Below, in pieces: positions 11,500 to 20,538 of a stretch of DNA of 64,000 nucleotides. Numbering within the stretch: the first letter of the stretch is position 1; each line of letters starts with the position of its first letter. Where the stretch lies: the NCBI GenBank assembly GCA_017304685.1, contig JAFKLR010000003.1, positions 496,001 to 560,000 on the forward strand, written 5' to 3'. This DNA comes from Sphingobacteriia bacterium. Its GTDB lineage: Bacteria > Pseudomonadota > Alphaproteobacteria > Rickettsiales > 33-17. The translations under genes and the position numbers were made by a program. Under the pieces are notes generated by a model. It saw nothing but the letters and a program-made list of their open reading frames with translations. It did no database searches and was not told the origin of the DNA.

Positions 11500-11691
11500 A
11501 TAATAATTAAATTTATATAAATTAGGCTATTCGATTATTTAAGTAATTAAAAAAAATATATTCATACCAATATGTTATCGCTTAGAATTTTATAATTTGC
11601 TTGCTAAAATGAATAATATTTTTATAATAGCCTGACAAAGTTAACTGGGATTGCCCCAAAAAATAAAACTACATTAAGGATAAAAGTAAAT

Positions 11692-13098
11692 ATGGCTCTT
11701 ACTAATTCTATTAAGCCCGTCGTTATATCAGGTAAAGAAGTTCTACCAATAATTGAAGGTGGTAAGGGTATTGGTGTAAGCAACGGTTTAACTTCGGGTG
11801 CCTTTGCTGCTGCTGGTGCTGTCGGTACATTTTCAGGTGTTAATCCTGACACTTATGATGAAAATGGAAATATTATTCCTGTGGTTTATAAAGGTAGGAC
11901 TCGTAAAGAAAGACACGAAGAATTAGTACAAATGGGTATTGAAGGTGGAATTACCCAAGCTAAAATTGCTCATGAAATGTCAAATGGACAAGGAAGAGTT
12001 CATATGAATGTTTTATGGGAAATGGGTGGCGCTGAGCGTATTTTACAGGGTGTACTTGAAAATACAAAAGGTTTGGTTCATGGAATAACTTGTGGTGCAG
12101 GAATGCCATACAAACTTGCTGAAATTGCAGAAACTTATAATGTTTATTATTATCCAATTGTTTCTTCAATGCGTGCTTTTAGAGCGCTTTGGAAACGTTC
12201 TTATCACAAAGCTCCACACTTAATTGGTGGTGTTGTATATGAAGATCCATGGCTTGCAGGCGGTCATAATGGATTATCAAATTCAGAAGATCCTGAAGTG
12301 CCAGAAAACCCATATCCAAGGGTTGCTGAAATTAGAAAATTCATGAATGAAGTTGGCCTTCAAGAAGTGCCAATTATAATGGCTGGTGGCGTTTGGTTTT
12401 TAAGAGATTGGAACGATTGGTTAGATAATCCTGAAATAGGAAAAGTTGCTTTCCAATATGGTACAAGACCTCTTTTAACTACTGAAAGCCCAGTATCTCT
12501 TGCTTGGAAAAGAAAGTTAGTTACTCTTAAAAAAGGCGATGTTTTCTTAAATAGATTTAGCCCTACAGGTTTTTATTCATCTGCAGTGAGAAATCAATTT
12601 ATTGATGAACTAGATGCTAGAAATAAAAGACAAATAGAATATAGAACAAAACCTGAAGGTGAATTTACTGCTGTATTAAATATTGGTGCTCGTGGCAGAG
12701 CGGTTTATCTTAAAGAAAATGATTTAGAAAAAGCTAAAGGTTGGATTAATCAAGGCTTCGCTGAAGCAATGAGAACACCGGATGAAACTTTAATTTTTGT
12801 AACTTACGAAAAAGAACAAGAAATTGTGAAAGATCAAATAGATTGTATGGGCTGTTTAAGTGCATGCAAATTTAGTAACTGGCTTGATCATGATGAATAT
12901 AATACGGGTAAAAAAGCTGATCCAAGAAGTTTTTGTATTCAAAAAACATTACAAACTATTATTCATGGTGATGACATAGATAATCAACTTATGTTCTCAG
13001 GGCATAATGCTTATAAATTTGGTCAAGATCCATTTTATGCAAATGGTTTTATTCCTACAGTGAAACAATTAGTGGAAAGAATAATGTTAGGTGATTAA
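11692..13098 (+). CDS. Nitronate monooxygenase-family flavoprotein
   Basis: 468 residues of the NPD/FabK-like FMN TIM-barrel group. Visible: GGKGIGVSNGLTSGAFAAAGAVG, cut here to its core GGKGIGVSNG; GITCGAGMPYKLAEIA; PHLIGGVVYEDPWLAGGHNG; PIIMAGGVW. Members oxidise nitronates or act as enoyl reductases; the substrate here is unknown. The C-terminal half adds about 170 residues, including a cysteine cluster CMGCLSAC (Cys385, Cys388, Cys392) that could bind metal. Close relatives occur in Rickettsia, as I recall. It converges on nhaA with a shared inverted repeat. Confidence 0.82.
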   Translation: MALTNSIKPVVISGKEVLPIIEGGKGIGVSNGLTSGAFAAAGAVGTFSGVNPDTYDENGNIIPVVYKGRTRKERHEELVQMGIEGGITQAKIAHEMSNGQGRVHMNVLWEMGGAERILQGVLENTKGLVHGITCGAGMPYKLAEIAETYNVYYYPIVSSMRAFRALWKRSYHKAPHLIGGVVYEDPWLAGGHNGLSNSEDPEVPENPYPRVAEIRKFMNEVGLQEVPIIMAGGVWFLRDWNDWLDNPEIGKVAFQYGTRPLLTTESPVSLAWKRKLVTLKKGDVFLNRFSPTGFYSSAVRNQFIDELDARNKRQIEYRTKPEGEFTAVLNIGARGRAVYLKENDLEKAKGWINQGFAEAMRTPDETLIFVTYEKEQEIVKDQIDCMGCLSACKFSNWLDHDEYNTGKKADPRSFCIQKTLQTIIHGDDIDNQLMFSGHNAYKFGQDPFYANGFIPTVKQLVERIMLGD

Positions 13099-13131
13099 TT
13101 TATTACTTATTTAAATTAATCTTTCTATCAA
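13093..13131. terminator. Bidirectional terminator-like inverted repeat
   Basis: GATTAATTTA (13093-13102) and TAAATTAATC (13122-13131) are exact reverse complements. They span the two convergent stop codons of the nitronate monooxygenase gene and nhaA. The stem is AT-only apart from its ends. Confidence 0.45.
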
Positions 13132-14281
13132 ATTTTAAGATGATAAATGTTGTTAAAGCTGAAACTATTGATGCTAAAATAACGCCTAATTTCATTTGAT
13201 TGATTAAGGGTTCCGAGCTAAAAGCTTGTAATCCTATGAATAAACTTAACGTAAAACCCATGCCTCCTGCGACTGATAAGGCAAAATACTGTAAATAATT
13301 TGTATCATCTGGTAAATTGCATATTTTCATTTTTATAAGGGCATAAGATGATAAGTAAATTCCTAATGATTTACCTATAATTAATCCTACAAATATTCCT
13401 AAAGTAATTGTTGAAAAGAAATCATTTAATGAAAGTTCTTTTAAAGGTAATTCGGAATTTACAAACGCAAATAAAGGTAAAACAAAATAAGCTACAAATT
13501 TATGAAACGACATTTCCATTTCTTTAACCAAATATACTTTAGATTCGCCTTTTTCTTTTATTACTGTAGGAATTAAAAGAGCTGTAACAATTCCGGCGAT
13601 GGTTCCATGCACTCCTGCTTTAATAGTTAGAAACCATAAAATAATACCTGAAATATAATATAAAGATTTCTCTGTAACTTTAAAGTAAGCTAATAATAAT
13701 ATGAATGAGATTGGAAAAATTGTATAAATAAGCGGTAAGAAGTTTAGATTAGGTGTAAAAAATAAAGCTAAAGTTATAACAGCTAATACATCATCAATTA
13801 TTGATAATCCGATTATAAATACTTTAGCGCTATTAGAAATTCTATCTTTAAAAAGTGTTAGAATTGCAAGTACAAAAGCTGTGTCTGTAGCAATTGGAAC
13901 TGCCCACCCTTTAATAGTTTCTTGATCTTTATAATTAAAAAGTAAATACAAACCTACAGGGAAAATAAATCCGCTAATAGCAGCAATAAATGGTAGAAGA
14001 AGAGTTTTTTTATCTTTAAACTCACCATCTGTTAGGTGATATTTCATTTCTAAACCTAAAAGGAAGAAAAATATGGCCATTAAACCATCATTAACCCATT
14101 TTAATAACGATTTACTTAAATTAAGTTCACCAACTTCTATAGAAATTTTTAAATCAATAAGTTCCTGATACAAAGGATATAGAGATGAGTTGCTAATTAA
14201 AAATGCACTAAGTAAGCTTATAAATAATAGTAAAGCTGAAAATGAATCGGCATTAATTTGTGCTTTAGTGAGTAATTTCAT
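13103..14281 (-). CDS. nhaA: Na+/H+ antiporter NhaA
   Basis: 392 residues with about twelve membrane segments. The ion-binding residues are visible: IATDTAFVLAIL (equivalent of E. coli Asp133) and LSIIDDVLAVI (Asp163/Asp164). FFFLLGLEMKYHLTDGEF near residue 70 and SVAGGMGFTLSLFIG near the C-terminus are also typical. It exchanges sodium for protons across the inner membrane. Confidence 0.96.
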   Translation of the reverse strand: MKLLTKAQINADSFSALLLFISLLSAFLISNSSLYPLYQELIDLKISIEVGELNLSKSLLKWVNDGLMAIFFFLLGLEMKYHLTDGEFKDKKTLLLPFIAAISGFIFPVGLYLLFNYKDQETIKGWAVPIATDTAFVLAILTLFKDRISNSAKVFIIGLSIIDDVLAVITLALFFTPNLNFLPLIYTIFPISFILLLAYFKVTEKSLYYISGIILWFLTIKAGVHGTIAGIVTALLIPTVIKEKGESKVYLVKEMEMSFHKFVAYFVLPLFAFVNSELPLKELSLNDFFSTITLGIFVGLIIGKSLGIYLSSYALIKMKICNLPDDTNYLQYFALSVAGGMGFTLSLFIGLQAFSSEPLINQMKLGVILASIVSALTTFIILKFDRKINLNK

Positions 14282-14383
14282 AAGTTACTTAATATAATTG
14301 AATTTTATTTAATTATAAAATTATATAAGATAAAAGTAAATAAATTAATAAACGGAACCTTAATTTTATAAGTTACTAAATGT

Positions 14384-14412
14384 TTGACAATGTATATGCT
14401 GGTTAATACTAT
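14384..14412 (+). promoter_or_regulatory. Consensus promoter before the ankyrin gene
   Basis: TTGACA (14384-14389), 17 nt, TACTAT (14407-14412). The TTG of the -35 box opens an in-frame extension of the ankyrin gene, so a naive start there would be wrong; transcription would begin near 14420. Confidence 0.6.
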
Positions 14413-14455
14413 ATTAACTATTCCTTTTGTTAATGCATTTACACAGGAGAGAGTT

Positions 14456-15571
14456 ATGTTAGTTAAATCTGAAATACTTATTGATAGAGCAATTGAACAA
14501 ACTTTAATTGCTCCTAAAAAAGATGCTTTAGAATTTGTTAAAGGTTTGACTGGTAAAAATTATGAGAATTTGAAATCTCCAATGCATCAATTATTCTTAG
14601 CAATTTTAAAGGATGATATTGATAAAATTAAAGAACTTATTGAGGCAGATGCTAAATTAATTACAGAATACACTTTTTATCCAAGCGATATTCATCCTCT
14701 TCATATTGCCGCGGCTTGGGGAAGTTTAAAAGCTATTCAAGTTATTGTTGAAAAAGTACCTAATACATTAGGAAAAGTTGATAAAGAAAATAATTCATTA
14801 GTAAATTGGGCTATAACTTCAAATGATGAAAATATTGCTGTGTATTCAGTTATGTATCCGGAAGAATTTATTAACGGTCTTTTAGAAGAAACGAAAAACT
14901 TATTTTCCCAAAGAAAATTAGAAAAAATACAATATTTTATTGCCTCTGGTTTAAGAGTTCATTATCCCAATAAATCAAATGTTCATGGTATCCACCTAGC
15001 CATTTCTCAAAGCAATTTAGACGTATTAAAATATATGTTGGCAACTGAGGTTGTTATAACGAGCGCTCTATGCCAAAAAGCCTTTGAGCAAAAAGATATA
15101 AATGTTATTAAGTTGCTAGCAGCACATTTTTTCATGAAGCAAGTTAGTGCTTTACCTACTAAAGAGCATGAAAATAAATTTAATAAGCTAATATCAGATG
15201 ATGTTACTTTTAATTCAATAATTAGATATATTTTTAAGGTAGAAGGATATCTTACTACTGACAATATTGGGAAACATATAAAAGAATTAAAAGAGATATA
15301 TAATAGTTTTCTTGAAGAAACTAAGCAATTTAAAAAATTGGATACAGAAATGAAATATCTACCATTTATTCAAAGAATAAAATTCCTTAATAACTTTCCT
15401 AATATAGAAAATTTACCTGAAACCCTTCTTGAAAAATCTTCTGATATTGCTAATAAAGTAGAAAACTTAACGAGTGAATTTTCTGAATTGCAAAGTGGTT
15501 TTCGTTTAATGCTTGGAGAATCAGTGGTTAGAAAAAGAAGTTCAGTAGAAGTACCGTCTGCTAAAAAATAA
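14456..15571 (+). CDS. Ankyrin-repeat protein
   Basis: 371 residues from ATG 14456, which is preceded by AGGAGAGAG (about 14445-14453). Residues about 35-75 and 77-115 form ankyrin repeats (IDKIKELIEADAKLI, HPLHIAAAWGSLKAI), with a weaker repeat around HGIHLAISQSNLDVLKYML. The C-terminal third is helical and charged and ends in a Lys/Arg-rich tail. Ankyrin proteins of intracellular bacteria are often secreted into the host, but no secretion signal can be demonstrated here. The in-frame TTG at 14384 is part of a promoter. Confidence 0.82.
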   Translation: MLVKSEILIDRAIEQTLIAPKKDALEFVKGLTGKNYENLKSPMHQLFLAILKDDIDKIKELIEADAKLITEYTFYPSDIHPLHIAAAWGSLKAIQVIVEKVPNTLGKVDKENNSLVNWAITSNDENIAVYSVMYPEEFINGLLEETKNLFSQRKLEKIQYFIASGLRVHYPNKSNVHGIHLAISQSNLDVLKYMLATEVVITSALCQKAFEQKDINVIKLLAAHFFMKQVSALPTKEHENKFNKLISDDVTFNSIIRYIFKVEGYLTTDNIGKHIKELKEIYNSFLEETKQFKKLDTEMKYLPFIQRIKFLNNFPNIENLPETLLEKSSDIANKVENLTSEFSELQSGFRLMLGESVVRKRSSVEVPSAKK

Positions 15572-15616
15572 AACGGATGGAAAGCTTACAAAATTAAGTG
15601 CTGATTTTGTATGATA

Positions 15617-15646
15617 TTGACAATTACTAACGAATTAACTTATCTT
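15617..15646 (+). promoter_or_regulatory. Promoter before the TPR gene
   Basis: TTGACA (15617-15622), 18 nt, TATCTT (15641-15646). It lies about 60 nt before the ATG at 15708. AAGTGCT or a near copy occurs three times in this gap. Confidence 0.45.
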
Positions 15647-15707
15647 TATTAGTTTAAGTGCTAGAAATTAATAATTTAATTTTTAGTGCTACTTTTTGGA
15701 GAGATTA

Positions 15708-16604
15708 ATGTTGCAGCATCTAATAGATTCCCCTGAATTATTCAAACAAGGTATATTGTATTTAAATCAAGAAAATATAGAAAATGCATTAGATTGTTTT
15801 GAAAGTTTACTTAAGAAAAATCCTTTTGATGTAAAAGTTTTAGTTAGTAAAGGAATGGCTTTATATAAAAAAAATAATCCTAAGTTAAATGAAGAAATTC
15901 TAGAATGTTATAATCAAGCCTTAAAGCAAAATCCCTTTCATGTTAAAGGCCTTTATAATAAGGGAGTATTTTTGCTATTTGAATTAAATAAGAATGAAGA
16001 AGCGCAAGAATGTTTTGAAAAATTATTAAAACTTGAGAGTAAATATAAAGATATAACTACTTTATATCTTACAGAATCCTTATTTAAACAAGGGAAATAC
16101 TACGCTGCACTTCAAACTATTGATGAATTAATCAAAACAATGCCTTTTGAGCCTTATGCTTGGCTATGTAAAGGAAGAATACATATAGGATTAAATGAAT
16201 TTGATAAAGCTATTGAGAGTTTTAAAAAGGTAATAAAAATAGATTTTAGCAATATTAATTCCTGCTATGATAAGAAAAATATAATAGTAGATTTAAAAAA
16301 AGAGCAATCAATTAATTCAAAATCGTATTCTTTAATTAAAAATGCACGCTTAGTTGCATATACCGAGTTAAAAAATATTTATTTAAAATTAAATAACTTT
16401 CATAAAGTAGAAAATTATGAGGAGAAAATAAGAAATATTGATTTGGAAATAAGTGATTTGTTAAAAAAATTTAATTTAAAACAAACTAATTTATCAGAGC
16501 TTGAGCCTAAAGTTATACCAAAGGGAACTTGGCGAGTAATTACTGAAGAAAGGAAACATAGTAAAGCGCTAGAATTTGATGAACAAGTTAGAAAAACAAT
16601 ATAA
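15708..16604 (+). CDS. TPR-repeat protein
   Basis: 298 residues from ATG 15708, chosen because GGAGAG lies directly before it. Four to five TPR units cover residues 1-190: FKQGILYLNQENIENALDCF, VSKGMALYKKN..., YNKGVFLLFELNKNEEAQECF, YLTESLFKQGKYYAALQTI, LCKGRIHIGLNEFDKAIESF. The C-terminal 100 residues are basic and helical and ended by SKALEFDEQVRKTI. No signal peptide or enzymatic motif. A carbonic-anhydrase-like gene follows 29 nt later on the same strand. Confidence 0.82.
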   Translation: MLQHLIDSPELFKQGILYLNQENIENALDCFESLLKKNPFDVKVLVSKGMALYKKNNPKLNEEILECYNQALKQNPFHVKGLYNKGVFLLFELNKNEEAQECFEKLLKLESKYKDITTLYLTESLFKQGKYYAALQTIDELIKTMPFEPYAWLCKGRIHIGLNEFDKAIESFKKVIKIDFSNINSCYDKKNIIVDLKKEQSINSKSYSLIKNARLVAYTELKNIYLKLNNFHKVENYEEKIRNIDLEISDLLKKFNLKQTNLSELEPKVIPKGTWRVITEERKHSKALEFDEQVRKTI

Positions 16605-16633
16605 TATATTACTAAATTTAATTGAGGGTTCTC

Positions 16634-17173
16634 ATGGAAAAGCGCGGTACAATATTACCATATAAAAATTTATTTCCAAAAATTGATACAAGTAGTTTTA
16701 TAGCACCAGGCGCTTATATAATTGGTGATGTTACTATTGGTAAACAATGTGGTATTTGGTTTAATTCGGTTATTCGTGGGGATGTTAACCCTGTTACAAT
16801 TGGTGATTTCACCAACATTCAAGATGGAACTGTAATTCATGTTACTAGAAAAACTGCTCCAACTCATATAGGTTCTTACGTCACAATTGGGCATAAAGCT
16901 TTACTACATGGTTGCACAGTTCAAGATTATGCTTTTATTGGTATGGGTTCAATAATTCTTGATAAAGCAATTATTGAATCATATGGAATGGTTGCAGCAG
17001 GTGCGGTTATCACTCCTGGAAAAGTAGTTAAGAAAGGAGAATTATGGGCTGGTAATCCAGGGAAGCTACTCCGTAACTTAACTGACGATGAAATGAAATT
17101 TTTTGAAACCTCAGCTGAAAATTACCGCCTTCATGTTGAAGAATATCTAGAAATATTAAATAACTTGTCTTAA
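16634..17173 (+). CDS. Gamma-carbonic-anhydrase-like hexapeptide protein
   Basis: 179 residues forming a left-handed beta-helix, with repeats such as APGAYIIGDVTIGKQCGIW and IRGDVNPVTIGDFTNIQDGT. The three metal-ligand histidines are in place: VIHVT, TIGHKALLHG (two). AGNPGKLLRNL and a C-terminal helix complete the family pattern. Relatives are zinc/iron carbonic anhydrases or related proteins (YrdA/PaaY/CaiE); activity cannot be asserted. ATG 16634 is preceded by GAGGG, so the TTG at 16622 is not the start. It overlaps the next, convergent gene by 4 nt. Confidence 0.9.
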   Translation: MEKRGTILPYKNLFPKIDTSSFIAPGAYIIGDVTIGKQCGIWFNSVIRGDVNPVTIGDFTNIQDGTVIHVTRKTAPTHIGSYVTIGHKALLHGCTVQDYAFIGMGSIILDKAIIESYGMVAAGAVITPGKVVKKGELWAGNPGKLLRNLTDDEMKFFETSAENYRLHVEEYLEILNNLS

Positions 17174-17595
17174 AGCTTTCTAGTAGTTTGAATATCATTT
17201 ATTCTACTATCATGAATAGTTCTTAAATCAAGTGAGGTTAAATTTAATGCTTGAGGTCGCACTGTAACTCGATACTCAGGCTCATAAATATTGCTTGAAA
17301 TTAACGCTGCGAGATCAAAAATTATAGTGTCGGTTTTGTATGTTTTAAAATCTTCCAAGTAATTTTTACAAACTGATCTAGAATACTCGCTCAGCTTGTT
17401 TAGATCGCATATTACTCTTTCTAGATTTTCAATTAGAATTTTGGTGTTTACAGCAAAGTTATTCCATAACAAACTATATCCTTCAACTTTGAAAAAAGGG
17501 ATTATTTGCAACTTCTTTTCATCTAAAGGAATGTTGATTAATAACTGAGAAACTTTTTCTTTTGTTCTAATACTTAAAAAACAACTCTTACTCAT
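17170..17595 (-). CDS. Hypothetical protein, 141 aa
   Basis: I recognise no family. The middle is helical (residues about 45-85, with FAVNTKILIENLERVICDL), followed by a segment rich in beta residues (PEYRVTVRPQALNLTSLDLRTI). There is no signal peptide. It overlaps the end of the upstream convergent gene by 4 nt and is separated by about 80 nt from dapF on the same strand. Similar phasin-like lengths exist in Alphaproteobacteria, but the resemblance is too weak to use. Confidence 0.6.
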   Translation of the reverse strand: MSKSCFLSIRTKEKVSQLLINIPLDEKKLQIIPFFKVEGYSLLWNNFAVNTKILIENLERVICDLNKLSEYSRSVCKNYLEDFKTYKTDTIIFDLAALISSNIYEPEYRVTVRPQALNLTSLDLRTIHDSRINDIQTTRKL

Positions 17596-17673
17596 TTTAT
17601 AAATTTTACCTTACTAAATTACTAATTTAATAATATTACGAGTATATTAAAAAATATGCAAAGGTAAAACAGC

Positions 17674-18492
17674 TTAAATTTCAATTTGTCCTGTAAATAC
17701 AAATCCCGCATTGCCTATCATTTCGATTTCATTATTATACCAATTAATTTTTAGGTCTCCACCTTTCATCCGAATAATTAAATCATTTTTTAATAATTTA
17801 TGTTTAATAGCGGAAACAGCTGTAGCGCAGGCGCCAGTGCCACACGCAAGTGTTATGCCAACTCCACGCTCGTAAGTTATAAGATCAACAGTTCTATCAT
17901 TAATGATTTGGGCAAAATTTACGTTTACTCTTTCAGGAAATATTTTATGTGATTCAATTATTTTACCATAGTATTCAATATTAAATGTTTGTATATTCTC
18001 AACAAAAAATATTATGTGAGGATTTCCCACGTTCACATAAAATCCTTTTGGAAGATTAGGGATATCTTCAAAAATAATATATTCGTTATTTACTTCATTT
18101 GCTAAAGGAATTTGATTCCATTTAAATTTAGGTGCGGGAAGGGTGGATTTAATACTATTATCATTTTCTACATCAACTATAAATACATCATTTGCTTGGT
18201 TAATAATTTGTATGGTTTTTTTATTAAGTTGTGTTGCTAAAAGTTTTCCTACACACCTATTAGCGTTTCCGCAAGCAAGCGCTTTTGAACCATCCTGATT
18301 ATATATTATCATTAAAACATCAGCGTCAGTTTTTGTAGGCTCTAATATAATTAATTGGTCACATCCAATTCCAAATTTACGATCGCAAATTTTTATTATT
18401 TGCTCGTAAGATAGATTTAATAATTTGGTGCGATTATCAATAATTACAAAATCATTACCAAGTCCTTGCATTTTATAAAAGTTAATCATCAT
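17674..18492 (-). CDS. dapF: Diaminopimelate epimerase
   Basis: 272 residues. The two catalytic cysteines are in ALACGNANRC and LACGTGACATA. Other blocks: FYKMQGLGNDFVIID at the N-terminus, GCDQLIIL, and VNVGNPHIIFF. It converts LL- to meso-diaminopimelate for lysine and peptidoglycan, so the organism likely makes a DAP-type wall. yaaA precedes it by 1 nt on the same strand. A second ATG lies one codon in. Confidence 0.96.
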   Translation of the reverse strand: MMINFYKMQGLGNDFVIIDNRTKLLNLSYEQIIKICDRKFGIGCDQLIILEPTKTDADVLMIIYNQDGSKALACGNANRCVGKLLATQLNKKTIQIINQANDVFIVDVENDNSIKSTLPAPKFKWNQIPLANEVNNEYIIFEDIPNLPKGFYVNVGNPHIIFFVENIQTFNIEYYGKIIESHKIFPERVNVNFAQIINDRTVDLITYERGVGITLACGTGACATAVSAIKHKLLKNDLIIRMKGGDLKINWYNNEIEMIGNAGFVFTGQIEI

Positions 18493-18493
18493 T

Positions 18494-19249
18494 TTATCTT
18501 ATAAATGTATATGTATTTTCATTAGACAGCTCTTTAGTATATTTATAATCTCTGCCGGTAAAGTTTAGCAAGTCTTTTGGAGTAGTAATACGATTTTTAA
18601 TAATAAAATTAGCCATTGCACCTCGTGCCTTTTTAGCGTTAAGTCCTATAACTTTAAGTTGACCCTTATGATTATCCTTAAAAACAATATTAAAAACTTT
18701 AGCTTTTAGTGTGGTAAGGTTAATTACCTCAGAATATTCATTTGAAGCTAAATTAATAATATAATCATTACATTCCTTATTAAGATAAGTGGTTATTTTA
18801 TCGCTCCAAAATTCATATAGGGTTTTTCCAATAATATTTTTAGTATTAATACCCATTTCTAATCTATAGGCATATATTAAATCTAAAGGTCTTAAAATAC
18901 CGTATAAACCAGAAAGAATGCGTATCGAATTTTGCGCAAAGTTAAAATCATCTAATTTATAATTACTTATATCAATATCCGTATATACATCACCTTTATA
19001 AAAGCATAAAGATTGAAGAGTTTCTTTACTTTTACTTAAATCCTCAGGAAATGATTGAAAACGCTTGTAATTAAGTTCTGCTAGCTTATCACTAATATTC
19101 ATTAATTCGCTAAGCTCTTGTTTTTTAAGTCTTTTAAAGTGTTCTACTAAATTTTTTAATTCATTTAAAAAGATAAGTTCAGTCTTAGGTAAAGAATCGT
19201 AAGATACTGAATTATCCATAGTTTTTGAGGGTGAAAGTAATGTAAACAT
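18494..19249 (-). CDS. yaaA: YaaA peroxide-stress protein (DUF328)
   Basis: 251 residues with the family blocks LLSPSKTMD at the start, DKLAELNYKRFQSFPED, YKGDVYTDID, RILSGLYGILRPLD, YRLEMG, and FKDNHKGQLKVIGLNAKKARG near the end (core given only). YaaA lowers free iron and protects DNA in peroxide stress in E. coli and binds DNA. It forms a tight pair with dapF. The promoter should lie in the AT-rich gap up to 19366, which it shares with the divergent gene at 19439. Confidence 0.93.
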   Translation of the reverse strand: MFTLLSPSKTMDNSVSYDSLPKTELIFLNELKNLVEHFKRLKKQELSELMNISDKLAELNYKRFQSFPEDLSKSKETLQSLCFYKGDVYTDIDISNYKLDDFNFAQNSIRILSGLYGILRPLDLIYAYRLEMGINTKNIIGKTLYEFWSDKITTYLNKECNDYIINLASNEYSEVINLTTLKAKVFNIVFKDNHKGQLKVIGLNAKKARGAMANFIIKNRITTPKDLLNFTGRDYKYTKELSNENTYTFIR

Positions 19250-19366
19250 ATTTAATTAACATTTATTTAAATTATATTTTTCCCATAATAATCAACCTTT
19301 TAATAAAATTCTACTCTCTTTATTTAATATAAATGTTAATTATTTAATTAATTTATTAATTAATTG

Positions 19367-19395
19367 TTGACACTAGGTTAAAAATTGGTTAAACT
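19367..19395 (+). promoter_or_regulatory. Promoter before the WxxEF-motif protein
   Basis: TTGACA (19367-19372), 17 nt, TAAACT (19390-19395). An in-frame TTG at 19385 lies inside the promoter spacer, so it cannot be the start of the protein from this transcript. Confidence 0.55.
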
Positions 19396-19438
19396 ACCCT
19401 CAGTGATTAATATATCAATAATAAAAAGGATTATTAAA

Positions 19439-20461
19439 ATGGTTAAATTCCTTCCTAAATTGCCTGAGATAGAAGGGTCGAGGACAAAAAAAGCATTAGC
19501 GTATACTAGCTTATCTTTAGCTGGCATAGGTGTAGGCATTATAATGTTTTATTTACAAGGCGTTATAGCTGTAGCGCTAGCATTAGCGAAATCTTCAATG
19601 GTTTTAAGTTTTTTTAGCTCTGTAATAGGTAAAACTATTATTGGTTGGGGATTTGGTTTATCCAGCTTATTAGGTGGAGCTAAATTATTAATGAATTTCT
19701 TAAGCCCAAACATTCCAACAGATTTTTTTGGAATGGAAAACCAGTTACATGTTAAAAGAGAAAGGAAAAAAGATGTAGCGCAACATTTAGCTAAAAGCGT
19801 TGAGCGTAGTGAAGTAGATGAATCTAAGAAACAATCAGCAGCAGAAGCTACAGCTACAAAATCAAGTACAAGCTTGGTTGATGAATTTCTTAAAATGCAG
19901 AAAGATGGTCAGCTTTTAACGACTACAGCTAATGGCCTAAAGTCAGTTTCTGGTCCTGTAAATAATAATGTGCCGGCTAGCGTTGCAGACCAACCAAAGG
20001 TTCGTAAATGGGTACAAGAATTTATTGATAAGAAATTAAATGCTGCAAGTAATAATAACCGTCAAAATGTTGAAACAGATGCAGCAAAACAAGCTTCAAC
20101 CTGGGCTAAAGAATTTGCCGCTGAAGAATGGGTGGATGAATTTTTAACTAATAAAGTTAATGAAGGTAAAATTGATCCTAATAATAAAAAATTAGGTGAC
20201 AAACTTTATAATGCATATGAATTTATTAAAGCACATAATTTTAAAAATGATGCAAGATTTGTATGTGGACTTTTTGCTAAATGGTCTGGAAGTGCCGTGC
20301 AAGCTTTACAAATAAAAGGCGGTAACACGTTCCCAGAATTTGAAGAAGTTTATAATTATGAAGTTAAAAAGCTTGTTAAACAAGCTCAAGAAAATACTAA
20401 TAAGCGTAATGGACTTGATGCTGAAGGTAAGGAAGTTACTACATTAATTAGTAAACTATAA
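19439..20461 (+). CDS. Membrane-anchored protein with repeated WxxEF motifs, unknown
   Basis: 340 residues from ATG 19439, with AAAGGA 8 nt upstream. Residues 20-92 are hydrophobic with two to three membrane segments (AYTSLSLAGIGVGIIMFYLQ and following). Residues 105-220 are a low-complexity Ala/Ser/Asn/Lys linker. A short motif recurs: LVDEF (146-150), WVQEF (191-195), WAKEF (222-226) and WVDEF (231-235). The rest (245-340) is a compact, probably helical domain. I know no family. The spacing resembles eukaryotic WxxxF peptides, discussed in the findings. A strong terminator follows. Confidence 0.75.
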   Translation: MVKFLPKLPEIEGSRTKKALAYTSLSLAGIGVGIIMFYLQGVIAVALALAKSSMVLSFFSSVIGKTIIGWGFGLSSLLGGAKLLMNFLSPNIPTDFFGMENQLHVKRERKKDVAQHLAKSVERSEVDESKKQSAAEATATKSSTSLVDEFLKMQKDGQLLTTTANGLKSVSGPVNNNVPASVADQPKVRKWVQEFIDKKLNAASNNNRQNVETDAAKQASTWAKEFAAEEWVDEFLTNKVNEGKIDPNNKKLGDKLYNAYEFIKAHNFKNDARFVCGLFAKWSGSAVQALQIKGGNTFPEFEEVYNYEVKKLVKQAQENTNKRNGLDAEGKEVTTLISKL

Positions 20462-20481
20462 TACTTACTATTTATCATAAT

Positions 20482-20518
20482 AAAAAAGGCCGTAAGTTAA
20501 TTCTTACGGCCTTTTTTT
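20482..20518 (+). terminator. Rho-independent terminator
   Basis: AAGGCCGTAAG and its exact complement CTTACGGCCTT flank TTAATT, with flanking A and T runs extending the stem to about 15 bp and an 8-nt T tract. It is the clearest intrinsic terminator in the window and ends the 19439 gene; the A run also suits the minus-strand genes that end near 20539. Confidence 0.92.
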
Positions 20519-20538
20519 TATTTAAAAATATTTTTAGT

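Noticed and set aside
14384..14455. In-frame TTG extension of the ankyrin gene, resembling a signal peptide
   Set aside because: The TTG is the first base triplet of a TTGACA -35 box with a matching -10, and a strong AGGAGAGAG site lies before the ATG at 14456.
15594..15690. Three AAGTGCT-like repeats before the TPR gene
   Set aside because: Short, with irregular spacing and an imperfect third copy; could be chance.
19385..19438. In-frame TTG start for the WxxEF protein
   Set aside because: It falls within the spacer of a TTGACA-17-TAAACT promoter; AAAGGA sits before the ATG at 19439.
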